A stretch of 64,000 bases of DNA. Source: JAJRVM01 sp041752115. Lineage in GTDB: Bacteria > Planctomycetota > Planctomycetia > Pirellulales > Pirellulaceae. Positions within the stretch are counted from its first letter, which is position 1, and every line of letters starts with the position of its first letter. Shown here piece by piece: positions 29,523 through 39,815 of this stretch. Position numbers and translations under genes: made by a program. Below the pieces are notes generated by a model. It was not told where the DNA came from and did not search any database. It saw only the letters and a program-made list of their open reading frames with translations. Where the stretch lies: positions 28,089 to 92,088 of the forward strand of contig JBGSHS010000134.1 in NCBI GenBank assembly GCA_041752115.1. The letters are read 5' to 3'.

Positions 29523-32500
29523 ATGATGGGACAACACCATATTTTCTTGTCGGTCGGCGTCTCCACCTTCCTTACTTTGCTGAGGCCGGCGCTCAGCGCC
29601 AATGAGCCGACCGTCTGGGCCTGGCAGGATCCCCAGGCGCGTGTGTTGCCGACCGGCGATCTGGACTGGCAGCCGCAACCGTTCGTTTACATGGCCGGCG
29701 ATTCAGTCCGCTATATCGACTACGATGCGGGCCACGATGCCAGCCCGGGTACCCGAGAGGAGCCCTGGCAGCACCATCCATGGGATCCGGCCGCCCAAGG
29801 ACTAAGCGCGTCGGCCAAGGGCATTGATACCTATGTATTCAAACGCGGCGTTGTCTACCGTGGCGAGTTGGTTGTCCGTGAGTCTGGCAAGCCCGGCCAA
29901 CCGATTCGCTTGACCAGTGATCCCACCTGGGGCCAGGGCGAAGCGGTGATCGTTGGCTCCGAACACGTCACCGGCTGGCGTCGCGGGGCACACCCCAAGA
30001 TGCCCGAGCCTGAGAAGGTCTGGAATGTGGACCTCGACTATGCTCCACGCAACGTGTGGATGGTTCACGGCGAAGGAAACATCGTCCGCATTCCGTTGGC
30101 CCGTACGCCGAACTGGCAGGTCTCCGATCCCGATGATATCAAGAGCGAGTGGTTCCAGTTCAACAACCCCGACGATCGCGATGTCTGGGGCGCGAAAGAA
30201 AAATTGGGTGACGTGGAATACCCCATGGGCTACGACACGGTCAACTTGACCCGTGACGCCGAATACTACCAGGATGCGTTGATCTACTCTGAGTATGGCT
30301 GGGTGATGGGAACCCCATACTCATCGCGCGTAATCAGGTTCGACCCCGCCAAACACAGTCTCACCTTCGGCGGGCAATGGGGCGGTGGTATCGGCGCTTA
30401 CCACTATCCCCGGCACGTGCGGTACTACCTGGAAGACAAGCCGCAATACCTGGACGATGATGAGATGGGCGAGTTCTGGTTCGACCAGCAGGGTGAGGGC
30501 GGCCGCCTCTACCTCCGCCTTCCCGGCGACGTCGACCCCAACGGCGCTCACATCGAAGTCGCCAAGCGCCGGAATCTCATCGACAGCGATTGCATGAGCC
30601 ACATTCACATTTCCGGCCTCGCCATGCGACAGACCAACGTCTGGTTCGACCTGACGGCGTTGCCGAGCAAGGAGGTGGACGTGGCGTGCATCCGCTTGTT
30701 GGGGCGGGGAAACGACCTGGTGGTGGCCAATTGCACGTTCGAGCACGTTCACCAGCCCATCCGCTTCAAGGCGGTCGGCAAAGATGACGTCATCGATGGG
30801 GTGGTGATTCGCGACAATCTGATCCAGGACACCGACCACGGCGCAATCACGCTGGCCGAAGGGGGCGATTGGGGCGAGGAGTTTACGCCCGGCCGCCTGC
30901 TGGATATCAAGGTGCTCCGCAACCGACTGCACGAAATAGGTCACCGCCCCACACGCTATGGCCAGGGTCATGCCATCGAGATCGAGCCGGCCGAAACCGT
31001 GGAAGTGGCCGGAAACGTGCTCGATCGGCTGTACGGAGCCGGCATTTTCGTCTTCGGCGGCAAGCAGTCGTATTCCCGCAACGACCGGCCACTGACCCGC
31101 ATCCTCATCCATCACAATAAGGTCGTCGATTCGCTATTGAACAACAATGACTGGGGCGGCATCGAGACTTGGCAGGGCGGGCCGACTTACGTGTTCGACA
31201 ACATTTCCGGCAACCCGGGCGGATACAAGCTGTGGTCGGAGATGATCCACGGGACCGCCGGGAAGAAGCCGGACAGCGCCCGTTTCGGGCATGCTTATTA
31301 TATGGACGGCGGATTCAAACACTACTACTTCAACAATATCGCCTGGGGGAGGTCAAAAGACCCGTTCGACCGCCTGGGTAACACAGCCGCGTTCCAGGAG
31401 ATCATTGGCTACTCAGACTCGATTTTTAATAACACGGTCTACAACTTCGTGAATGGCTCGCGACGGCAGGTGCCGGTCGCGGGGCGCAACAGGTACCTGG
31501 GCAACATCTGGCAGGGGATCGGCCACATGGTCTTCCGCCACGCTGATCCTAAAGGCCTGCCTGCCGATCCCAACGCTGCCGATGCCCTGGGAGATGCCTC
31601 CGACTACCATCACGCCTCCAACGCTTACGTGTCGAACGTGTTCTTTGACGTGCCTAGGATGTTCGCCGTGTTCGAGACTTCGGGGCGATGGCATGGAACG
31701 CTGGACGGCTTCCGCCGTGCTCTGGCAATGCGCGGCTCGATCGGCGACCCGGGCGAAGTGGTCGCTCAGGCGCCCCTGCGCGATGCGGCGCACCACGATT
31801 TTCGCCCTACGGCGGTGGCCTATGGCAAAGGCGTTCGCGTGTTCGTGCCATGGGGCCTGTGTGCCACCGTCGCGGAGTGGGATTTCTACCACACCGGCAA
31901 CGACCCGACGCTGATCCTCGATGACCATTTCCACATGGCTCCGTACTACTTCGGCCGCGATACGTATTACAGGAATCCGACGTATCCGTTGCGGACCGTG
32001 AACATGGCGGACGAGGACTTCGTCCCGGGCCCGCTGGAGGACTGGGTCCGGGGAGCGCTGCAATTCGGCGGCACGAACAAACGCCACTACGCCGTGCTCC
32101 TGCATTCGTCGCTGGCCGGAGCCCCGCCACAGGATGAGCCGCCTCAGATCGAGAACCGGCCGCACGCCAAGATCACGTTCGAGACGCCCGAGAGCTTCGT
32201 CCTTGATCAGCCCGCCGAGGTCAAGCTGAAGCTGCATGACGTTCAGCCAGGCATGAAGATTCGGCTCGACCTGCATTGGCAGCGAAACAGCGGCGCCTTC
32301 GGCGGCATGAACGCCTGGGGCGGTCCGGAGCAAACGGTTTCCGGCGAAGGCCCATACGTCTTCCAGTTCACGCCCGTGGCGAAACCGGACCTGGCGTATT
32401 TTGTCGTCACGGCATTCACGACGCCGACCGGCGACTGGCAGGACCGTGTGGACCTGGCTACTTGGGGCGTGCCGGCCCAGGCCGTCGCTCCCGCGGAAAG

Positions 32501-33041
32501 CTATCGCAGCCCTGCGATCGAAAAAACGAATTTCCTGATCGAAGCGTACTTCCGCACGGAGCCGGGCCATACCGGCAGCGTCCTGCTGCAAAAGAAAGAC
32601 GACGCGGGCTATGCCTTGACGGTCGACACCCATGGCGGCCTGACCTTCCAGGTAGCTGGCGAAGGCGAAACAGGCCTCGTGCAAACCACCGCCAAAGTGA
32701 ACGACGGCGACTGGCACCACGTGATCGCGGAGGCGGACCGCACCGCCAAGCAACTGAGGCTCTATGTCGACGGGCGCTGCGACGCGGAGGCCGATGGCGT
32801 CGGGCCCGTATCGCTCGCCAACCAAGCGGACCTGTTCGTTGGGGGCCATCCCAACGGCGGATACCTGGCCGGAACGATCGAATTCATGCGAATGTCTCTG
32901 GGCACATTAGACGATGCGAAGACGACGATTGAGGAGTTGTACGCTTGGGAGTTTTCGGGGCCGTTCCTGGAAGACTTCTTGGGCCGGCGTCCCGATGGTC
33001 GACGCGACGCAGGTGCCATCCAGCACGTCGAGATAAACTGA
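29523..33041 (+). CDS. Large secreted beta-helix protein with C-terminal LamG-like domain
   Basis: 1172 residues. An N-terminal signal peptide ends near PALSA. Residues 60-130 contain a phrase typical of right-handed beta-helix lyase-like proteins (YDAGHDASPGTREEPW). A parallel beta-helix with repeated N-rich turns (LVVANCTFEHV, IDGVVIRDNLIQDTDHGAI, IKVLRNRLHEIG, ILIHHNKVVDSLLNNNDWGG) spans roughly residues 300-660. A beta-sandwich region follows, then a LamG/concanavalin-like domain in the last 190 residues (GDWHHVIAEADRTAKQLRLYVDG). Proteins of this design bind or cleave acidic polysaccharides as lyases or sulfated-glycan enzymes; no lyase active site could be assigned. It fits the surrounding carbohydrate region. 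Confidence 0.82.
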   Translation: MMGQHHIFLSVGVSTFLTLLRPALSANEPTVWAWQDPQARVLPTGDLDWQPQPFVYMAGDSVRYIDYDAGHDASPGTREEPWQHHPWDPAAQGLSASAKGIDTYVFKRGVVYRGELVVRESGKPGQPIRLTSDPTWGQGEAVIVGSEHVTGWRRGAHPKMPEPEKVWNVDLDYAPRNVWMVHGEGNIVRIPLARTPNWQVSDPDDIKSEWFQFNNPDDRDVWGAKEKLGDVEYPMGYDTVNLTRDAEYYQDALIYSEYGWVMGTPYSSRVIRFDPAKHSLTFGGQWGGGIGAYHYPRHVRYYLEDKPQYLDDDEMGEFWFDQQGEGGRLYLRLPGDVDPNGAHIEVAKRRNLIDSDCMSHIHISGLAMRQTNVWFDLTALPSKEVDVACIRLLGRGNDLVVANCTFEHVHQPIRFKAVGKDDVIDGVVIRDNLIQDTDHGAITLAEGGDWGEEFTPGRLLDIKVLRNRLHEIGHRPTRYGQGHAIEIEPAETVEVAGNVLDRLYGAGIFVFGGKQSYSRNDRPLTRILIHHNKVVDSLLNNNDWGGIETWQGGPTYVFDNISGNPGGYKLWSEMIHGTAGKKPDSARFGHAYYMDGGFKHYYFNNIAWGRSKDPFDRLGNTAAFQEIIGYSDSIFNNTVYNFVNGSRRQVPVAGRNRYLGNIWQGIGHMVFRHADPKGLPADPNAADALGDASDYHHASNAYVSNVFFDVPRMFAVFETSGRWHGTLDGFRRALAMRGSIGDPGEVVAQAPLRDAAHHDFRPTAVAYGKGVRVFVPWGLCATVAEWDFYHTGNDPTLILDDHFHMAPYYFGRDTYYRNPTYPLRTVNMADEDFVPGPLEDWVRGALQFGGTNKRHYAVLLHSSLAGAPPQDEPPQIENRPHAKITFETPESFVLDQPAEVKLKLHDVQPGMKIRLDLHWQRNSGAFGGMNAWGGPEQTVSGEGPYVFQFTPVAKPDLAYFVVTAFTTPTGDWQDRVDLATWGVPAQAVAPAESYRSPAIEKTNFLIEAYFRTEPGHTGSVLLQKKDDAGYALTVDTHGGLTFQVAGEGETGLVQTTAKVNDGDWHHVIAEADRTAKQLRLYVDGRCDAEADGVGPVSLANQADLFVGGHPNGGYLAGTIEFMRMSLGTLDDAKTTIEELYAWEFSGPFLEDFLGRRPDGRRDAGAIQHVEIN

Positions 33042-34288
33042 AACAGATCATCGGTCGAGAAGTCATTCCCGCTCAAGGGAGCCACTGCCTGCCGCCAGAT
33101 CTCTGGCAGATATCCGCGCCCTTCGCTTATTGATACCCAGGAAAGTTCTGACCCACTTCATGGCTGTCGTTCCGGGGAATCCGGGCCTCCGTTGGAGGAC
33201 CTCGGTTCACTCCTTACCTGAAACTCAATAGAGCACAGAGATTGTCGCGGCAAAGGAAAATGCCCGCGTTACGCATCTTCGAAGTAACCCTAACTTAGCC
33301 GATTCCGATCGGTCCACCAATCCTTCCGCAGGGCAACGCGTGCTGTCATGACAGTGACAACTGCGGGGCTTGCCAGCAGTGCCGCATCGTTGCTCATCCA
33401 ACGCCTGTATTCCGCGGACGGGTCAGAACCAAAGAGAGCCGTGTCCGTGAGTCACGACCGCGAGACAGCTCACGCCAAGGCGCAAAGGCGCCAAGTCAAT
33501 CGAACAACAACCGGGAGGGATCAGGGCGTTTGCTCTCGCGTCTCTGCTCTCGCCAATCTGCTTTCACCAATGCGCGAGCCCGCCTGAACTGGTCACTTCA
33601 AGGGTCAGAAGGTAGAAGCGACTCCCGACCCTTTCGCCCACCGCTTCTCGCCGCTCCGGGGGCCAATTCTGGTTCGCAAACAGCGTTTTCGGCAGCGTCT
33701 CCCGGCACATTCTACTCGAGGTGGGTCCATCCTGACTCGTTTGTCCGTCGACCTTCGTTGCGAACGCCTTCCCGGAATTCATATCCAGCTCACCGCTCAC
33801 CCTCGTGGAAACCGATGCAACTTCGAATATCCGCCCACCCGTGGCGAGCTCCCCTTGTTGCATTGCAGTCCCCCATTCGCTTCACCGTGGACCATCGAGA
33901 GCTGCGAGGTTAGAATCGTGTTTGCCGGGGAGTGGGTCTCTATTGAGCACGACTGTCGAGTGAAACGAAACTGAAACAGCTCCAGTCATTGGTGAAAGCC
34001 GGCCCACCTCCCCATTTCTCTCCCTGATTGATCGGCGATTGTCATGACGTCCATTCAATTAGGATCCAAAAGTCGACGCCAGCGGGATCTTGCACCTCGC
34101 TGTGCCTGTGGGAAAACACCTGGAGTATTCCTTGGACGGCGTGCGTGTCAGCAAAGGCGATGGAAGGGAAGCAGAGTGTCTGCTTCCGGCCTCTGCTTCT
34201 TGGCCATCGCTCCGATGGGCGAGAGAGACTGTCCAACCATACACCGACAGCGATTTGCCTCTCGATCATGCCGGGAGCATCGGCCTGC
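33042..34288. other. Long gene-free stretch with repeat remnants
   Basis: 1247 bp without a convincing gene. It contains a 30-bp sequence (33201-33230) that recurs at 40518-40547 with 28 of 30 bases identical, and a self-complementary stretch cgccaaggcgcaaaggcg near 33474-33491. A 99-codon minus-strand frame at 33564-33863 has no start signal or recognisable domain. Composition is more AT-mixed than in the flanking genes. It may be decayed sequence. Confidence 0.55.
33201..33230. repeat. 30-bp dispersed repeat, copy 1
   Basis: Begins ctcggttcactccttacc and ends ctgaaactcaata. It matches 40518-40547 at 28 of 30 positions in the same orientation. Both copies lie in gene-poor intergenic DNA after a carbohydrate or secreted-protein gene. 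Confidence 0.85.
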
Positions 34289-36682
34289 TCACGGCTTTCG
34301 CTTTGGGGGTGAGGACGGAGCTTTTCCCGCATAGCGTCGCAGGCTCTGCTCCAGCGCCGCCGCGTGATCCGCCCGGCCAGTGGCCCGGGCGTTGTTGAGC
34401 GCCTGAAGGGCTGTCGTCACGGCGTCGTCACGGCGCCCAGCCGCGAACAGGGCCTCGGCCAGAACCATCAGCGCTTCGGAGTTCCGCGGTCCAGTCACCG
34501 TGCAGGCATGTTGCGCCAGCCGAACGGCTTCCCCGGCATGGCGTAGTTCCGACTCCTTAGCAGTCGCCCGGATCGTGGCGGCTCCCAGCAGGGCCGGAAC
34601 GCAATCCGGATCGTGCTGCAGTGCCGCGGTGAACCGCGGCAGCGCAGCGCCGGACTTTCCCTGGCCTTGCAGGGCCAATCCCAGGTACGACTGTGCCAGC
34701 ACGTTCTCCGGAGACGACTGAGCGACCACGTCGAGGTGTTCCGCTGCTTCCGCGAACCGGCGGGTTTCCACCAACCCCACCCCCAGCATCAAGCGTGCCT
34801 CCATGCGATTCGGTGCGAGTTCGACTGCCCGCCGCAGATGGTCCAATCCCTGCGCAATCTCACCTTGCCGGCCAAGAAAGCTTCCCAAGTTCAAATGACC
34901 GAGAAACGAATCCGGATCGTAGCGGATCGCATCACGAAAACAGACTTCGGCCTCCTTGCTTCGGCCTTGCTCGTCCAGCGCGATACCCAGGTTGCAGAGT
35001 GCCACCGAGCTCTTCGGGTTCAGTTCCAACGCCTTGCGGGCCGACTCTTCTGCCTGTTGCACGTTGCCGGTGAACAACCGGGTCTGGGACGCTCGAGCAT
35101 ACGAGTAGTCGGTCAGGTACCGCTCCTGAATTCTGTCGATTCCATTGGCGGCAATATTGACGAACTCCGGGATATTCGCCGCCCGATCGGACGACGTGAA
35201 ATGTGAGAGAACCACCGGCGGACTGGTTTCACCGGTTTCGTCAACGTGAGTCAGGAACAGCTGCGTGTAATCCGAGAGGGCCTTGGAGGCAAAGACGAGC
35301 CACTTTCCGTTGGGAGACCAGCTGTGCCAAGAGTTCATCCGTGACGTATTGCAGCGGAGTCGTCGGGCGGCGCCGCCACTGGCCGGCATGAGGTAAAGCT
35401 CGCTGTCGGGCTGCAACAGCATGAAACTCTTGGACCGACAGAACACCAGCCATTTGCCGTCGGGCGAAAACCGCGGAAAGTAATTGCTGTAACCGTTATG
35501 CGCAGCACCTTCCAGTGGTTCCGGCACACCACCACGCCCCTCATTGAACGCAATCCGATAGAGATCAAAACGAAACGTGGCTCCCTCATGCAAGAATTCC
35601 GCGCACTCCTCCTCAGTCAAGAGCACCGATGTCCGAGCCGATTCGTGTTTAAGGCGGTGGACCTTGCTGCGCGCGAACACCAGGTACTTGCCGTCAGGGC
35701 TCCAAACCGGATTGCTCTGCACATAAGCCGGATCATCTGCCCCGGGGAGCGACTGGAAACAGTTCGTTTCACGGCAGTAGATGGCCAGAATTCCCTTGAT
35801 GGGAAAGAAGAGTTGCGAGAACGCGATGTCGGGCCGGGGAACAAAGACCGATTCGTCCTTCACCGTGCTGACCACGTACCTGCCATCCGGAGAGACCTGC
35901 GACAGGAGGCCAAACGTCGCCTGGCCGTCTTCCGGCTGATACTGGCTCCAACTGATAATTCGACTGGGCTCGAGCAGCATTTGACTGGCCACCGGCATGA
36001 TCGCATAGGAGCCTTTGTCGTTGGCATAATCGATGTCCATTCCCATCGTTCTGCCATCGGCTGAAAAGGAGTGGCAATTGCCGCATACGGGCAGGCCCTC
36101 CAGCAGGACGTGCGGCGGCTGCTGCGAGGAAACGGTGCCGATCCGCCAGCGGATCCGCGAGGGATCCGCCACCGCCTCAATGAAGGGCAGATTCACCTCG
36201 CGATAGAAAATCGGCGCCCCCACAGGGTCGGTCGAAGTCTGCAGCGAGAGCAACGCAGCCGAGCGAGGACGGTCTTGTTGAGCACAATTCACACCCAGAA
36301 TCGTGACCTGGACCGAATGTTCCTGAGATCGCCGCTTGATCGTCTCCCACGTTTCATCGGCCGGACTCCACGCTGTTGTTTTCGTCGCAAAGTCCAACCC
36401 TTCTCCGCCGTCGGCGAACCGGAAACTGACGATCCAGCCATCGCTGGCGACGTCGGGATCTTCCCACTGAAAGACAGGGGCGGGCATCTCAGGAGGGAAA
36501 ACGGCCCCGTCAAACGGCTGAGAGATCACGATCCGCCCATATTCGGCACGCGCGTCGTAGGCAGCCAGAATCTGCTCGATCCGCAAGGCTCGACCATGCA
36601 GATACAACGTGCCCGCCACCGTGAGCGCGACAGCTCCTGCCAAGCCGATCGCACCCACAACCACGGACCTCCGCATCGTCAT
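34289..36682 (-). CDS. Membrane-anchored beta-propeller (PD40/TolB-like) and TPR protein with a c-type haem motif
   Basis: 797 residues. The ATG at 36682 is preceded by GGGAGA; the next in-frame ATG six bases later is equally possible. An N-terminal hydrophobic helix (about 8-28) acts as a signal or anchor. At residues 200-204 lies CGNCH, a CxxCH haem-c attachment motif. Several PD40/WD40-like blades follow (VWSPDGKYLVFARSK, RFSPDGKWLVFCRSK, SWSPNGKWLVFASK), the propeller type seen in TolB. Residues from about 530 to 780 are TPR repeats (ALELNPKSSVALCNLGIAL and similar). A periplasmic scaffold carrying one haem is suggested. It stands alone on the minus strand between the beta-helix and clan GH-A genes. 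The role is unknown. Confidence 0.82.
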   Translation of the reverse strand: MTMRRSVVVGAIGLAGAVALTVAGTLYLHGRALRIEQILAAYDARAEYGRIVISQPFDGAVFPPEMPAPVFQWEDPDVASDGWIVSFRFADGGEGLDFATKTTAWSPADETWETIKRRSQEHSVQVTILGVNCAQQDRPRSAALLSLQTSTDPVGAPIFYREVNLPFIEAVADPSRIRWRIGTVSSQQPPHVLLEGLPVCGNCHSFSADGRTMGMDIDYANDKGSYAIMPVASQMLLEPSRIISWSQYQPEDGQATFGLLSQVSPDGRYVVSTVKDESVFVPRPDIAFSQLFFPIKGILAIYCRETNCFQSLPGADDPAYVQSNPVWSPDGKYLVFARSKVHRLKHESARTSVLLTEEECAEFLHEGATFRFDLYRIAFNEGRGGVPEPLEGAAHNGYSNYFPRFSPDGKWLVFCRSKSFMLLQPDSELYLMPASGGAARRLRCNTSRMNSWHSWSPNGKWLVFASKALSDYTQLFLTHVDETGETSPPVVLSHFTSSDRAANIPEFVNIAANGIDRIQERYLTDYSYARASQTRLFTGNVQQAEESARKALELNPKSSVALCNLGIALDEQGRSKEAEVCFRDAIRYDPDSFLGHLNLGSFLGRQGEIAQGLDHLRRAVELAPNRMEARLMLGVGLVETRRFAEAAEHLDVVAQSSPENVLAQSYLGLALQGQGKSGAALPRFTAALQHDPDCVPALLGAATIRATAKESELRHAGEAVRLAQHACTVTGPRNSEALMVLAEALFAAGRRDDAVTTALQALNNARATGRADHAAALEQSLRRYAGKAPSSPPKRKP

Positions 36683-37383
36683 TCTCCCGAATTCCCTCGG
36701 CTCACTGTTCCGCGACATTCTGCCGTAGATCTCCGCTCGGCTCATCTGCGGCCAGCACGCGCCGGCAGCGCTCGTCCCCACAGCAGTCAGCCGGCGCGAT
36801 TGCAGCGAGAAACGCGGACTCCTTGGAGTGTCCTTCAGAAAATCTTCCGACGTGGCTCGGTGCGGTACTCACACCGAGTATTCTGCTGCATGGAGTTGCT
36901 TCACATCTATTATGTCGATTGTAATCGACGCTCATCGCCGCTGAAAGCTGCGCGAACAGTGACGAGCCAGGCCGGTCCGAACATCCCAAGAGGTGATACG
37001 GGTTTCCTGGAGAAGGGCTGAACTCCGCCACAGGAAGGGTCTCGCAGAAAATACAGTGCAGAAGTAACACACAGCGCTTTCGTCGCAGGAGATCGTGACC
37101 AAGATCATGTTCATGCACCATCCAGAGGTAGTCACCCTGACTGTGCGAGACGCTCTGCCGTCGTCAGCATCCATGAGTCTGCCCTTGCCCGCCAGAGGAA
37201 TCGAGACCTGAAGATGAGACGACCGTAAGATCAGACCCGGCAACGCCCCGCTTCTGTTTCGCCGTCAACCGATCTCCCCGTTCTCACTCGGGTGACCTGC
37301 TCCACAATGGTGGCTACAATGGTGGCGTATCACCGTCTCAACCGACGGCCGGCCAGGATTGACATCACGAGGAGGTAACGGCA
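36683..37383. other. Intergenic gap between divergent genes, no gene recognised
   Basis: 701 bp. A short direct repeat (aatggtggc twice, about 37304-37324) and the GAGGAGG ribosome binding site of the next gene are the only signals seen. Open frames are short and lack start signals. Confidence 0.5.
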
Positions 37384-39066
37384 ATGAAACGGCGCAGCTT
37401 TCTTCAGGCCATCGCGGCGGGCGCGGCGATGGGGCTCGCCGGCCGACCAACGCTGGCTGAGCAGACCTCAGCCCCGACAAAACGGTTCCTGCAAGTTCAG
37501 GATAATGGCCACTTCGCGTTCGAGGACGGCGAAGCGTTCCTGCCGCTCGGCGGGTTCTACGGCAACTTCGTTCACCGTGTCGAGGAGGGCCAGGTCACGT
37601 CCAAGCTCATCGGCAGCATCCGCGATTCAGCGGAAGCGGAGAAACGAGCGTGGTTCCAGACGTTGGCCGACAACGGAGTGAATTGCCTGCGAATCATGAG
37701 TCGTGACCACACGGCCCGCGGCACGGATGAGTGGGACCGCGTGGGAGCTGTGAACGAAGAGCTGCTGGAATCATGGAAGAATTACTGGGACGTGGCCTCG
37801 GAGTATGGCATCCATATCTTCCCCACAATTCACGAGAGCTTCTATGCCGATTACGGGCCCTACCGCAACCCCAACACGATGAAAACGATGGTGGTCCCGC
37901 TGTACGGTCCGGGCGAGATTGAACAACTCCCGGATTACCGGCGCCGCCTGCTGCAGGGCAAACCGATCGGCCCGCAGGGAATGTACGACGACGAGGACAT
38001 GGTTCGCGCCCGCAAAGATTACGTGGACGCGCTCATCCCCTTGCTGCGGGAACACCCGAGCATCTTGTTCTACGAATTGGAAAATGAACAGGAAGTGGGC
38101 ATCTATGACTGGACCAACAAGAACATCGAGTGGATCCGCCAGCACGACACGAAGACGCCGATCTGCATCAGCCACAGTGGAGCCGGGTTGATGACGGCCG
38201 ATCCGATCCCCCACACCCGGCGGACAAAGATCGATTTCTATTCCTATCACATCTATCCAGTCGATCGAGTCTGCCAGCAGGAACTCGACTACGGCATGGC
38301 CGTCTCGATGCTCGCCCGCTATGCGATGTGCGGTGTGCCGGCAGGGCCCGGCGAGTCGGGGTCACACATCATCCAGGACGGCCCTTCCGGGGCCTGGCGT
38401 TGTGCACTGGCCCGCGATACGGTCTGGATGCCTTTCCTGAGTAACAACAACCACATCTTCTTCTGGGACGGGGCGCAGCCCGAGGTGTCCGCGTGCAAAG
38501 CAATCGCCGAAGCGGCCAAACTGCTGGACTTGAGGACTTTCCGCCGGAAGAAACCGGCGATCGCCGTCAACGTGGAACACCCACTGGAGGACGATGTCTA
38601 TTTCCGGAGCGAACCCGGATACGCGCTGTACACCACTATGGGCAAGTACGAGAACCATTTCGCACGTTTGGGAGTCGATTTCGACTATTGCTTTGGCGAT
38701 GGGAACTACGAGACGGTTCTGCCGGGCGAACGTTTCGAGGCTCTGGAGCCGGCCAACCGGCAATTCGAGTTGTCGAACGGCTACCAGATGAAATCGCTGA
38801 CCAGTGCCGATCAGCGCGTGATCGTCGCCTATTTTCGCAACGTGAGCGAAATTGTGAAGATCGGCCAACGCTGGCATTCGGGCTGGGTGCGCAAGCCGGC
38901 CCCCACCCCCTTCGAACTGAAGCTGCGTCTGCCGGGGACCTACGAGGGCTTCCTCCACGCGTTCGATGAAGACACCCGGCAGGACGTGCGGATCGACGGC
39001 GAGGGACAGCTCGGCAACCCGAACCCGACCAGTCTGGACTTCTGGCTGTATCTGCAACGCGTGTAA
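37384..39066 (+). CDS. Tat-exported clan GH-A glycoside hydrolase
   Basis: 560 residues with a GAGGAGG ribosome binding site and a Tat signal (KRRSFLQAIAAGAAMG). The catalytic barrel spans roughly residues 45-400. The acid/base is E235 in the family NE pair (YELENEQE). The nucleophile is probably E324 in AGPGESGS. HIFPTIHESFY and FYSYHIYP fit a GH5-like or GH-A barrel. A beta-rich C-terminal domain follows from about 440. It cleaves beta-linked glycans; the exact family and substrate cannot be set by eye. It extends the carbohydrate-active region. Confidence 0.83.
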   Translation: MKRRSFLQAIAAGAAMGLAGRPTLAEQTSAPTKRFLQVQDNGHFAFEDGEAFLPLGGFYGNFVHRVEEGQVTSKLIGSIRDSAEAEKRAWFQTLADNGVNCLRIMSRDHTARGTDEWDRVGAVNEELLESWKNYWDVASEYGIHIFPTIHESFYADYGPYRNPNTMKTMVVPLYGPGEIEQLPDYRRRLLQGKPIGPQGMYDDEDMVRARKDYVDALIPLLREHPSILFYELENEQEVGIYDWTNKNIEWIRQHDTKTPICISHSGAGLMTADPIPHTRRTKIDFYSYHIYPVDRVCQQELDYGMAVSMLARYAMCGVPAGPGESGSHIIQDGPSGAWRCALARDTVWMPFLSNNNHIFFWDGAQPEVSACKAIAEAAKLLDLRTFRRKKPAIAVNVEHPLEDDVYFRSEPGYALYTTMGKYENHFARLGVDFDYCFGDGNYETVLPGERFEALEPANRQFELSNGYQMKSLTSADQRVIVAYFRNVSEIVKIGQRWHSGWVRKPAPTPFELKLRLPGTYEGFLHAFDEDTRQDVRIDGEGQLGNPNPTSLDFWLYLQRV

Positions 39067-39815
39067 ATCCAAGAGAGACTTCTCGCCGGCGCCGCCGATG
39101 AAAACTGACACAATGAGAACCGACACGCAGGTCGATTGTCTTGCTGTAGCCCACTGCGGTGCTCGTCAGTCTCTCACGAAGACCTCGCCTCTCACGAAGA
39201 TGTCGAGAGCCACCTTGGACACACCGCTACAGACGAACCACCCCCCCGAATCCAGAGTGGCCATGGCCGAATGAACAGGGATCCGGAAGCATCTCGCCAG
39301 AGGCCTCCCTCTCGACTCCTGTTATCGATTCTACCTCCGGAAGTGCTCCCCGTTCGCCGGAGTCTAGGAGGTCGTCTGCACACGTGGCATCCGGGGCGGA
39401 AATGGTCTCAGACGTGGCCAGTAATTTCGGCCACTTCAGCATGCTCCGGCAAGTTCAGGAGTTGAAGGTGGATCAATCCCATAACCCTCTCTCGAGTGCC
39501 ACGCGCCGCGTGGGGGCATTTTGCTCGCACTCCTGATATCAGACCGGGGCAACAGGGCAGGTGTCGCTTCCGGCGTGGTTCCTGCCGGGGTCCCACAAGA
39601 GATCGGCTGCCTTGCTGACGAAGTGAGATTTGTTCTTTTTCTTGGCGTGATGTGGAGCCAGATGTCGGTACAACTGATAACGTTCAAGCAAATAGTGCGT
39701 TTGACCGAATTCTGATTTCGTCCGTGGATTTTTCATCCTGCAGGCAGGTGTGGCCGAATCGCATATCGTTCTTTCGTTCGAATGTCTGGTTTGATCACGA
39801 TCAAAGGAGTTCAGT
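39067..39815. other. Intergenic gap, nothing recognised
   Basis: 749 bp with no supported gene. Frames on both strands are short and of low information. The only signal is AAAGGAG just before the next gene. A short direct repeat ctctcacgaaga lies at about 39172 and 39190. Confidence 0.45.

Noticed and set aside
33564..33863. 99-codon minus-strand frame
   Set aside because: No ribosome binding site, no recognisable domain, and it lies in repeat-bearing DNA.
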